64,000 nucleotides of DNA from Coprinus comatus (Eukaryota; Basidiomycota; Agaricomycetes; Agaricales; Agaricaceae), in NCBI GenBank assembly GCA_034638255.1, contig JAWPGT010000014.1:496001-560000 (forward strand), given 5' to 3'. Below are positions 35,029 through 45,365 of this stretch, one piece after another. The first letter of the stretch is position 1, and each line of letters starts with the position of its first letter. Below the pieces are notes generated by a model. It worked only from the letters and a program-made list of their open reading frames with translations. It did no database searches and was not told where the DNA came from. Both the position numbers and the translations under genes were made by a program.

Positions 35029-35906
35029 CTCGGGTCTGGTAATAAGGAGGATAGATTATGAGCGTTTTTTCATCAAAAATCACAATGTTGCAGCAAACAT
35101 ACAGCGCAGTGGTTCCCATTGGATAGAGATGATGACTGCTATGAAAAGTAGTTGAGAAAAGGGTATTAACAAAGTGTAGCAGCAGTCCACTTACAGTCAG
35201 CAGCGGGAGGCTGTTCTAAATCCGGCAGGTCCGGTGTGTTTTGTGGGTTATGATGGATATATGATGGGCTTCAGACAGCCATGCGTTTGAGTCTTTGTGT
35301 GGAAGATTGAGCCAATCAGGACTTACTGCAAAGTTTTCAATGTTTCGAGTGGTTTGTAGCAATGTGGCGTATCTGTGATGGGAGAATGGCCTGAGGATGT
35401 TGAGAGAAGGAAAGGAAACACCAGCCACGACAGCACTGAGCATATAAATAGAGTATTTCGCCTAGTTCGAGGCTACTAGGCTTCTTTCGGTCAGGGCTAT
35501 TCGAGGGTCATTATAAGACTCGGAAGAACTGACCTAGAGTTCCTGGTTATTTCCGTAATATCCTCCCCAAATCCATCAGTCCACAATGTACATCTCCATC
35601 TCTCCGTCCAGCCCATTGTAAACCTCAAGCCATATCCGCTTGGGTATCGACGATGATATGATGACTTTGAGACTTCTTGGCGAGCATCAATCATTTCTCG
35701 ATTCGGAGCCTGTCTCCGAGTAAACGCTTACGGCTCTTCTCGTCAGTTGGCTTGCGTTTAGCTCATTCCAATTTGATCGGTCTAAGCCCTACGGCATTCC
35801 GAATCAACACATCCAAATACGCCAATCCCGCCCACGACCTTACAATACATTCCGTCTCCACCTCCAGGCACATATTACAGTACCTTGTTTGTACTCAGTG
35901 CTCAAC
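35029..35906. other. Divergent upstream region between two genes
   Basis: Contains good minus-strand donor and acceptor sites (for example GTAAGT near 35190 and TTATTACCAG near 35040), suggesting 5' leader introns of the Ser-rich gene. Also contains the promoter of the DUF4604 gene. A short minus-strand open frame (35216-35443) is interrupted by a donor and has no recognised motif. Confidence 0.5.
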
Positions 35907-36678
35907 ATGCCACCAAAAAAGGAACCTACTCGTCAACAACTTTCCTCAAAACTCTCTTACCAATCACGTACTCCAGCATTTCTTCAAAAACTCAAGAACC
36001 AAATGGCTGGCATACCTAATGACCAATCTGATGATGAAGATGAACCTCAATATGAAGGAGATGGTGACTACAATCATGATGAATTTGAATATGTCGGCGG
36101 TGATCGGCCACCTATACCAAGACGTCCACCTATACCAAAGAGACCTAAAGATCAACCTGGTAGTGATGATGAGAAGAGTGATAGAGAGAGAGATGAGGAA
36201 GGTGATGAGGCTCCTCAAATTGTGGTTCTTAGAGAAGGGAAACATTTGACTGAAAGAGAGGTGGAGAATATTAAACGAAAAGGTTAGTTGTTTTCTTTTT
36301 GGTTTTCTGTTCTTTTCAGGTTTAATTTTAATAGAGAAAGGGTTGCCTCCGCTTTCTGATGAGAATGTTCCCTCGACTTCAGATGTAACGTCGGAAAATG
36401 ACAAGACGAGAGACTCTAACAAGACGTCTGTACCTAAAGGAAATGGACTGTCATTCTCCAGTGGCAAGTCTAAAGCAACCAGTAAAGCAGCCGCCAAACG
36501 GAAAGCTATATCCCAACCGGACTCTGACTCGGATGATCTGGCTACGAAAATGGGAATATCAAAACTCAAGTCGGTGGAGAAGGAAAAGGAAAAGGAAAAG
36601 GAGAAAGGGAAGGAAAAGTCGAAAAAGAAACCGAAAAAAGATAGCAAGAAACTACTTTCTTTTGGAGATGATGCTTGA
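35907..36678 (+). CDS. DUF4604 / KIAA1143-family small protein
   Basis: Two exons, roughly 35907..36282 and 36320..36678, give a small, highly charged protein of about 245 residues. The N-terminal LSYQSRTPAFLQKLKNQM matches the DUF4604 start (Ser-Tyr-x-x-x-x-Pro-Ala-Phe-Leu). The middle APQIVVLREGKHLTEREVEN corresponds to the conserved PQVVVL block of human KIAA1143. The C-terminus has the family ending LLSFGDDA after a Lys-rich tract. The molecular role is not established and the protein is probably nuclear (inference from Lys-rich tracts). An alternative acceptor at about 36345 keeps frame and removes eight residues. The first ATG, at 35907, was chosen because the family N-terminus follows directly. 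Confidence 0.88.
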
Positions 36679-37369
36679 TTATTTGCTGTCATGGGTTCAT
36701 GTCATGTTACAAGACCAAAGGATTTGAGAACAGTGCGTGGACAATTTCGTGTCTTTAACTCTCGTATCGATCATTTATTAGACCTTCTATCCAGAGTCAA
36801 ATCATGCAGGACATAACCGTCCCCGTCGTAAACCTTGCATCCTGCACGTCCCCCGGAAACGGATAGAACGTCCTTGTTGAGAGTGAAGAGAAAATAACAT
36901 GCATCCCCCCCTCCCTGCGTGTATTGTGTTTACAAGTTGGAACCGGGTGCTACACATTACTATCACGTTCAATGGTAATCACCCATGGAACATTTAGGAT
37001 AATGGCAGTGGTCTAAGGATCTCACTACACATCCCGGCCTGTCGAACATACAGTGCTACAGTATCTGTAGTATCTTTGGTATTAATAAAACACGTCTTAA
37101 TTAATACGTTTAACAGTAATAATGCGTGTCACCTCTGCGCTATGATATGATGTAGCAGTTTCTTAAAGGAATGCCAGTTTCATACTAAAAATAGAAGTGA
37201 CGTCATGAATCATAACTTGAACATTTCGGTTTTTCGACGTTTCTCAATATATACTTACTCTGAGCAATAAACTCTGTAGTAGCACATTGCAACGCACTGT
37301 CATAAAAGAATACTTCAAAAGAGACACTGTAATAGGACGAAGAATCGAGAGATAAACGACCAGACTGGT
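36679..37369. other. Gene-free stretch next to repeat copy B
   Basis: About 690 bp without a supportable gene. It contains the 3' flank of the DUF4604 gene. The sequence adjoining repeat copy B is unrelated to that adjoining copy A. Confidence 0.5.
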
Positions 37370-38104
37370 TTATCTAAATTAGGCATGTTTGTGTTTTCAA
37401 GTTGGGTTTTTGAATCCAAGTTTTTGAATGATGTTCATCGGTGATATGAGTAATTGCAGAGGCTCCAATGGTATGTGCGCTGAGGTCTCACTGTATAAAA
37501 GCCTGAAGAGGCTGGCTGGCCTTCCGTCGGTTTCTTACCTCTTAATTCTTACCATCCCCTCCTTTCCCCCTCCCCCTCCTACTCACCTCTTTCTTTTATT
37601 TCTAGGCCCCCTTTTGACCCAAGCATTCGAGCGGAAGATTGGCCGACCGACTCCCTTGGATGAGCCGACGGACCCTGGACCCATGGATTTTTTTTGTGTG
37701 GTTAGGCTGAGCTTCGTGCGGCCGCCGGGATGTGTGCGAGTTCCGGTACTCTACCCCCCACTTTTCGTTCTTTTTAAGCCCTAGGCACCTTTTTTTTTTT
37801 TCTCTCGCGGAGTCTTTGTAGTGGGCCGTTGCGAGACGGTAATATCCCTGGGGGTGGTCGGCAGTCTTAACCGGAGACTCTTCCGATGACGGGTGGCTAC
37901 TTTACCCTCCAACAATCGGGACTCAGTCCCCTTGTATGCGCTGCGTAGCCTGGTTCTATAGGGAGCAGAAGCACAGATGGTACCTCCAGGGCGATGTGGA
38001 GCCGTCATCTGCTGCTCCGTTCTTAGGCCAGTACATCCCCCCGCGTACCACCGAGATTGCTTCACTAGGAGTTGGTCTTAAGAGTGCGAGGTGACTTTGG
38101 ATTT
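37370..38104 (-). repeat. 735-bp interspersed repeat, copy B (inverted relative to copy A)
   Basis: Reverse-complement counterpart of 24842-25576, with the same length and the same edges. The minus-strand open frame begins MKQSRWYAGG, as in copy A (MKQSRWYAGE), but shifts after an A run near 37790. The other strand has an open stretch FIGDMSNCRGSNGMCAEVSL, similar to FIGDISNSKGSNGLCADAAE on the opposite strand of copy A. Both frames are therefore kept partly open, which may only reflect shared ancestry. Confidence 0.85.
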
Positions 38105-38409
38105 CTCACTTTGTTTTCTGCTTTGCCTTTTCTTTGACTTGTATTTGTACATCTTGTTGTAGTTTTGTTTTCCGCTTTGTGACTCTGTTTATTTTTTTAT
38201 CTTAATTCGCATTCATACTTCATCACTGCTCTTACGTAGCTTTTGATAACTGTATGTAGTCACCTGGAGTATATCCATCTGGCTTTTGTTCATAGAAATC
38301 ATCCCAAATTGTCATAAGTTTAAAACAGAAATGGTTTGCCACAAGTACATGTTAAGAAACAATAGTTGAAATATCACTAAGAACGTCCAACTCTCCATCT
38401 ATCAGCTTT
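38105..38409. other. Intergenic between repeat B and the CPSF6-like gene
   Basis: About 305 bp, T-rich, presumably the 3' untranslated region of the CPSF6-like gene on the minus strand. Nothing else was seen. Confidence 0.45.
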
Positions 38410-40374
38410 TTACTCGTCACCTCTGAATCGTTTCCTTGAGTGTCCGTCTGCACCCCCACCTCCAGACATAAATGCAGGGTTAACGTGTCCAATACCTTGC
38501 CCTCCATTATTAAAACCACCTCTGCCTGCATATCCGAGTTGAATATTTTCATGCAGACAAATTCACGAGTTTGGAGTTGACGTAGGTTGAAGGTCGATAG
38601 TTGAATATTAAAGGACGCAGATAAAAGAGGTTTTTTTTTTTTTGCGATATTTGAAAGTGAGTGACATGCGATGTAACAATTTTTTGACAATGCAACGAAC
38701 GCATATAACGCATATGTTGTTTTAAAAAAAACAGACGAGACGGAGTGGTAAGCACGAGTTGCCAATACAAAGATAAGAAATCACAGAATAAGAAATTGAA
38801 CACGGAGAAGGGAAAAGAAGAGGGTGGAAAATAAAAGAGAAAGAACGGGCATGCATGCACAATATAACACAGGGGACAGAAGCAGGAAAAAAAACCACTG
38901 AAAAAAAAAAACGAAGAAAGGATAGAACAAACAAAAGGAACTAGAAACTCGTACCCATACCGCCCATCATTCCACCTCGTCCACCACGAGGACCAGAAGG
39001 TAGCCCACCTCCACCTCTACCACCAGTATTAAATCCACCTCTACCTCCTCCTCCACCTTGCATAAACCCACCATTCATACCTGCCATATTCATATTCATC
39101 CCAGGCATACCCATCATCATATTTGGTATACCCATTCCAAGACCAAGATTTGCCATTGGATTCGGCATCATACCTCCTCTCATCATATTCATATTCATTC
39201 CACCTCGGAAGTTACCTCCGCCTCCTCCTCCGCCGCCACCACCACCTCTGGATGCGTTACTTGTAGTTTGTTGTATTGGTTGACTACGAGCATCTCGTGG
39301 AGGGGGTTCTATTTATATATTGTGGTCATTATAACATCGTTATCAATTAATTCGAAGAGGGGAAAAGTGGATGGACGTACCTTTGGGTAATGTGCGGAAT
39401 GGATTGCCTTGAGCTGAGCTAGTCAAAGTAGCATTTGCCCTTCTATTTTGGAATTCACTGTAGAGAAAGACAAAAAAAAAAGAGCATATATTCATCAATA
39501 TAAAACTCAATCTTCAATAAAAGTCAGACTTTGGTAGAAAACAACGCACTTGTTATCAAACCAATTTTTTAAAGCAAGAGCCGCATTATGGTCTGCACAT
39601 TCAATATACGCGACTCTATAAACAAACCAAAAAAAGAGAATACAATGAATAAATCGTACTTCCACGAAAAAAATGCATACAAAAAGGAAAGTATGAAAAA
39701 AAGAATCCATACCCTTTACTCTTTCCATTAACCTTGTGTTCCGAGAACGTAATATTCTTATGGTCGATATGGATTCCAATATTTCCAGCAGCCTGTCGTA
39801 AATCCTCATCTGTCGTCCACTGCGAAAACAAAAAAAAAAGGGACGATTCAGTCCAGCTCAATGTCAAAAACAACACCAACACTTCAGAAAAAAGAACACG
39901 AACCCAATTAAGATCTCCAATATACAATGAATCATTCCCCGAACTAACAGCCTGAGTCATTTGAACACCGCCCATTTGCATATTATTAGTACTGCTATTG
40001 CTATACGCCGGGACTCCATTATTGTTCGAATTTTGCATTCCTGGAGGAGTACGCGAAGAAGGATGTTGTTGTTGATTATTATATTGTTGTTCCGAATCTT
40101 CTTCACGAGGACGTTTCTCTCCAATAGAAGGTTCCACTGTAGAAGTTACTGTCGACACCTTCTCTCCTTCTTGATGATCTTCAAAGTCGTCCAATTCCTA
40201 ATGAAAAACATAAAACACATTCAAAATTTTTAAAAAGGGGAGGGAAAGAGGGGCAAAGTCATATTATAGGAGACTTCAACTCACCTGGTCAAGAAGGTTC
40301 TGGTTATCTTGAGCAACATCAAAACCCTCATCCTCTCCATAGATATCAAAATCTCCATCATTGTGTGAAGTCAT
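38410..40374 (-). CDS. CPSF6/CFIm68-like RRM protein, Gly/Met-rich
   Basis: An RNA-binding protein resembling the large subunit of cleavage factor I, involved in mRNA 3' processing. The start [19 protein letters not shown] is acidic. The RRM begins SLYIGDLNW and continues [16 protein letters not shown] (the WTTDEDL signature of CPSF6/7), [26 protein letters not shown] and [15 protein letters not shown] Gly/Met/Asn-rich region with RGG repeats follows. The last exon (38410..38525) adds [16 protein letters not shown] and the basic end SRKRFRGDE. It is joined by an unusually long 429-nt intron (38526..38954) in phase 1. If that intron is retained, translation stops at 38941 after MGTSF. Other introns in the gene are about 50-80 nt. 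Assignment to CPSF6 rather than another RRM family rests on the WTTDEDL motif and the architecture. Confidence 0.85.
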
Positions 40375-41167
40375 AATTTGAATATGTCTTTTTGTGTTGT
40401 CGTACAAGATTCTTCTCGTATTTTCTTGTTGTCAAGAGAGAAAGGCACTTAATAAAAAACGCCTGAAAACTGAACTTCTGGTGCTGGGTTCTGGTGAATT
40501 TCAGACTCGCGGATTGGAAAAGGAAATGAGTAACAATTTTTTTTTCTGCAAAAAGGTGAAAAAAAAAACAAAAGCACATGTTTGAGTAATCGACGACATC
40601 TAGACAGTTTGAGGGACAAAAAGAGAGAGACACAAAACAGGGTTTTGTAGTGACAAGGAAACGAGATTCTCGATCAACAGCAGCTCGTTTTGTGGGATAT
40701 ACACTTCGGAAAGGAGAAAAATCAGCGGTAAAGAAGGGACGAATGTCTTACATGAGTATATGCGTTATGTGTGTACAAAATGGAAAATTGCTTGTTACAG
40801 GGATTCAGCGGACAACAACAGCAGAAGAACAGAAAAACAATACGAGGTAGTGAGAACGGTGATGATGATGCTGATGGTGGTGGTGCGAAAAGAAGGGTGC
40901 GTACTGCATTGCCTCAGCCGCTCACATGTAATTTGTATGCGTGTTATTTGTATGTATTTGGCACGCAACTCCATCTCCTTCTACCAGCGCCACAATATCT
41001 CTTCTTACGACAGGGATGGCGTGGAGGTTAGTTTTACAGGCGTATTTAAGATCTGTTGTACTATAGATTCTTGTTGCGCCAACCATACTCCAAAACTGGG
41101 GGATTTCAACCACCTGTTCGGCCATTAGCTCTATTGAGTACAACCCAAGTCCAACTGAATTCATAAT
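40375..41167. other. Intergenic: CPSF6-like promoter and DENND6 3' flank
   Basis: About 790 bp with no supportable gene. Short open frames at 40760-41128 lack coding character. Confidence 0.5.
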
Positions 41168-43318
41168 TCACCTTTCATAAAATTGGATCCGTTTGCTAGC
41201 AGATTTGAAAGGTAGCGCACATCCATTGGCCTTGAGAGAGCTGAAAAAGCTGGAAGAACTAAAAGGTTTGAGGCGTAGGGTATTCTTCGAGGTCTTGGCG
41301 CGTGCCACCTCTTGTGGTGAGGGTATCAAAGTGTTCAGGTATCTTGCAAGCGGGGTAATTAAATCGGCTGTACGTGAGCAAAAGTGTCGTCGGAGAGCAA
41401 AGGAGGCTCGGAGGACTGTATGCAATAATTGTTAGTATATGCTTCAGATCGTATTAATGAAATAAATCACTCTGGCGGTCATCGCCCCGAAGGGCTTTCT
41501 CGAGTTCTTTCAATAGCGTATGGTCCTTGGAAATGTATCTCTTGTGTGTCTTTGTTCGCCAGCCAGGACTAGGTCCTGCAGATGAATTATTTGACCCTGT
41601 AATAGGTCCAGCAGTCGCAGTCTTCGTGTGGGAGGCGCTAATGGAACCTGTATTGAGTACAGCTCCATGCAAATGGTATAAACACGCTTCACCGTGTTCG
41701 TTTTCCCAGACTAAGTATATGCGGCCAATGGGAACAGGATTTATCGAAAAATGGATTGGTGACCCCTAATATCAAACCTGCCTTTGGAGGCAACTTATTG
41801 ACGAGAGCTGCATGGTCGCTATCTTGCATGGTGAAGTAGGGACGTATGTCTCCTGCAAGAGGGATCTAATATGACGTTAAACGAAATTTGCTAGTCAAAG
41901 TAATATCACTTACTGGACGTAAGAGATCTCGCAACCACCATATTGCCTGACTAGTCTGAGCTGGGGATTGGGCAAACACGAGGATAGGTTCACATAAAAC
42001 GAGGCATTCCCAAATGGACCATAGATTGGAAACACACGCTTCGAACAGGAGTAGCGGAGGTGGATGAAAGGGTGCACAAGAGGCCAATACCTAATTGATA
42101 GAAGATCAATCGCTTGTCGGAATAACGCAATGACCACGAACGTGTAATTTGGGATCATACTTTTCATTGAAGGATGAGGTTTCAGTAAGTTGAAACTGAT
42201 CGGTCGTATGTGGTATTTCCACATGAACAACAGTTCCAAGAAAACCTAGTTCAAGCGTCGCTCCAGGTGTAGGATCTGGCCTGTACTTCTCATGATTGGC
42301 CGGACATGGTATAGACTGATATATGGAGCTTACCAGGTCGCAAAGTTATGACAAGCAGCTTCTAGCATAGGTACCCCATGTTCCTGATAGAGGGGTCCGA
42401 ATATAGAAACAAGGGAAGTGAACAATGCCGGGTACTGATGCTGGGTAAGAATAACCACGGAACGCTGAAATAAAATATCAAGTTCAATACCGAAGGTGAT
42501 AGACATGCGTCAACGAAACCTACTTGCCGATAGCCCCTTTTTGATGTAGGGTCTCTCTTCTGGGTGAAATGGGAGAAACCATAAATATAACCATCATTTG
42601 TCGTGGGACGTTTGGAGTTAGATTCGGCTGATATTTGTTCTCGAATACGAAAGGAGTGACATTGAGTACCTTGGTCGAACTGGGGGGAATCGGGGAAAGC
42701 AGAAAAAGCACTGACGGGAGTTAGCCAGGGGGTTTGATATGAGACCGAGTACTCACATGTTATTAGATTCAGAAGGGAGTAAAAATAGGGATGGAACAAC
42801 AGCGTCAATGACGGGACCGTGGTCCAAATCAAACTCCACTGTGAACAGAATTCAGTATTAGTATATCATTGCTCAGGAAGAGACACACCAATTGCTATCC
42901 CCATGATCCATCTGCGCAGCTTCTTTAATATATCTGGTTCTACCACCAGGTTCTCTACATCCAGCAACCTCTTCCTCGGCTTTTCTTCAAGGCTAATACG
43001 AGGAAGAGTCTGAGAACGTGTGAGACCTGGCCGGACAGCCTTTTCCGATGCTAAAGTAGGGGATGAAGGGGATAAAATGTAATTCAAAGACTGCTTCTTA
43101 TGTATCCCTGGGCGTTGCTGAGGAAGGTCGCTAAAGCTTTCGTTCAAGTTGATGGTGCTTGGGGCAGCACTGGATGCTTCTGTAGAGGCATATGTGGAGG
43201 CAGCAGTGTCGAGATACGAGTTGAAGTCGCTGATATCAGCCTCGAAAGGCTCCTGTAGGGTGAGGACTGGCTTTGGTAGTGGCATTTGCCAGAGTGGTGT
43301 GGTGACATAATGTGACAT
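41168..43318 (-). CDS. DENND6-type DENN-domain protein
   Basis: A membrane-traffic regulator of the DENND6 type, whose animal members act as Rab14 exchange factors. After a Ser-rich leader (MSHYVTTPLWQMPLPKP), conserved blocks follow across many short introns: KKLRRWIMGIAIVEFDLDHG, NNIAFSAFPDSPQF, YIYGFSHFTQKRD, RSVVILTQHQYPALFTSLVS, LYQEHGVPMLEAACHNFATW, LVLCEPILVFAQSPAQTSQA, AGLILGVTNPFF, GWRTKTHKRYISKDHTLLKE, and a last exon with LRRHFCSRTADLITPLARYL that ends SKRIQFYER. The final intron (about 41423-41478) has a perfect TACTAAC branch sequence. The frame is intact when that intron and the one near 41640-41690 are removed. It shares a 169-bp divergent upstream region with the modular-family gene at 43488. 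Confidence 0.88.
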
Positions 43319-43487
43319 TGATGTGTTCTTGCCGATCACTTGACTCTTCGCGTCTTACGTTAGAACAGACCTGAACAGACTGAACGTGTTGATCACGACC
43401 CCGCGCTTATTATGTTGGTTGAACGCTGAATGTTTGAATAAAACACCTGGTTTCTCAACATCTGGCAGGTCCTTAACCCCACCAAGC
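43319..43487. promoter_or_regulatory. Bidirectional promoter between DENND6-like and modular-family genes
   Basis: Only 169 bp separate the two divergent starts, so core promoter elements must lie here and may be shared. No clear TATA box was seen. Confidence 0.45.
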
Positions 43488-44616
43488 ATGAAAAACAGTC
43501 CCTGCAAGCAACTTCTCATCGACCTGGGGCTTTCCGCAGATCAACCAGTATACCTCCAGTTCAAAGTACTTTTTGCTCGTGCTTTTTCAGGCTCTGTCTG
43601 AATCTCGTCAACAAAACAGGATGTTGTTCGACGGCTCTCTATCGATATATTCGACCTCTCGTTGACTTTGTCCGCCCAACCCGAAAGAGCTAAACTGTTT
43701 AATGATCAAGTAGGTACATGTTTGCTCTCTATTTTCGTCTCGCTCATCCCCTTTCAGGTTGCCCAGGCATTTCCGGATATATTCAACGTTGCCCCCAAGC
43801 TTCTGGAAAAGAGACTGAAAGCTGTACATGTCTATGTTGGCAAATCATTCTACGCAAGAAGACACCTCCAGAAGAAACAAATGGAAGAGATCGACAAGGC
43901 GAAAATGCACCTTCGATTGTCAACCATGTTAAAGGGCCAAGTTAGTTCTTTTCACATCTTCTCACTTCTTTCTTTCGCTTACGCTACGCTCTACACTTAT
44001 GTAGAACTGTACCTCCCCCATATCACCCAGAAGATGTAGAGCTTCTTCAATGAACCCTAGTTCTTCTCCAAATGCATCTTCATCCTCCTGCAATTCTACG
44101 AAACACATCCAATCATCCCCAAGGGATGGTTCAATTTCTCCGTCGTCGTCCCACGAAGATCTGGGCAGTCCTCAAACGGATATGGAACACGAAGAGGATG
44201 AAGCAATGAATCTTTCATCCATCTCCATCTCCTCCCCCATTTCCATTGCAGCTCCACCAATTGGTTCTAGTTCCATGTCCAGTTCCAGTTTTAATTCTAG
44301 TTTTAATTCCTCCTCCATAAGGACAAACGCAAACGATGCTTCTATCGAACAAGTCAGGAATTTCCTTGCCAGTTGCAAACCCGACATGCAACATTTACTC
44401 CAAACTTTCATCAACTTTGGATGTAATAGTCAAGAATATCTTACCAGCATCTCGGAAAGGTCTTCAAATGAAATAGAAGAATTTTTGCGGGCTTTAGTTG
44501 TCGTACCAAAGCCAAACGGCGCATCACAAATAATTAATGGTACTCAAGGAAAGCTGTCAGAGATGGACATTTTGGTGCTTAAGTGGCAGTTTAAACAATG
44601 CGGAGATGGAATGTAG
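43488..44616 (+). CDS. Modular-family protein 1 (three-exon module plus C-terminal SAM-like domain)
   Basis: Four exons, 43488..43565, 43620..43709, 43758..43940 and 44005..44616, give 320 residues, all with phase-0 introns. Exon 1 (26 codons) has QLLIDLGLSADQPVYLQFK. Exon 2 (30 codons) has VRRLSIDIFDLSLTLS. Exon 3 (61 codons) starts VAQAFPDIFNVAP and has AVHVYVGKSFYARR with a basic helix after it. The same exon plan and motif order recur in the genes at 51385-52521, 52849-53801 and 54218-55225. Exon 4 begins with a Ser-rich linker and ends with a helical domain, VRNFLASCKPDMQHLLQTF to LSEMDILVLKWQF (about residues 240-315), similar to the end of the gene at 54218-55225 and resembling a SAM-type fold (inference). 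I recognise no named family or function. Confidence 0.75.
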
Positions 44617-45365
44617 TGGTGGTGGAATGACGAGAAGCTGGAAGGAAAGGTAAATTAAAACATGTATCTGTGTTAAAAATGCTGTGTACATATGTATATT
44701 TTCTGGAAATATGTAAATCCGATCTCCTGTTGTACTCATACTCTTTACATGCTGTGGTTGGAGTTAAGGCCGAGGCTCAGGTTTGAGATGTAAATCTCCG
44801 CTTTTCTATTCTGATACCATTTACACTGAATGACTCGAAAAGATACATTTTCAGTGGAGTGATAGGTATGCTCATGAGAATATCCGTGGCTACTCGGAAG
44901 ACTCAAGAATGCGACCTGAAGTATCTTACACCAATAGAAGTTGTGTCGAGGTTGCCGTTCAATGGGTTCTCATGCCTTGAGATTCGAGAAGGAAACCCCT
45001 TCGAAATGTTACGAAAAAAAATGTCGCAATAATCTGATGGATTGTTCGTCGTGATGGAATTAAGTCCTTTCTGATACAAATCCCTGATCAACATCAACTC
45101 TTACTTAGGGGGAGGGTATGTACGAGGGAGTTATTTAGGGGTTGAGAGCATGTTTAATTACATGAACGGGCCGGTGTGCCGCGAGAGCAAGAAGCAGAGA
45201 GTTGTTGATCTTCGAGAGTTGTTCTCATTTGCTTTCGGCAAGTCAAACAGTTCAGTAAAGCCGAAATGAAATGAAATTGGCGAAGGAAGTTAAGTAATCA
45301 ATAAACGTCCACAATACTTCAAAAGAGTCACCAGTCTCCCCATTACTTTCCTTCCACGCCCCATA
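44617..45365. other. Intergenic between modular-family gene 1 and MFS 2
   Basis: About 750 bp without a supported gene. It contains the 3' flank of the first gene and the promoter of the second. Confidence 0.5.

Noticed and set aside
41454..41480. Stop at 41454 as the end of the DENND6-like gene
   Set aside because: An intron with a TACTAAC branch point removes it and continues into a last exon with the expected RRHFCSRTADLITPLARYL block.
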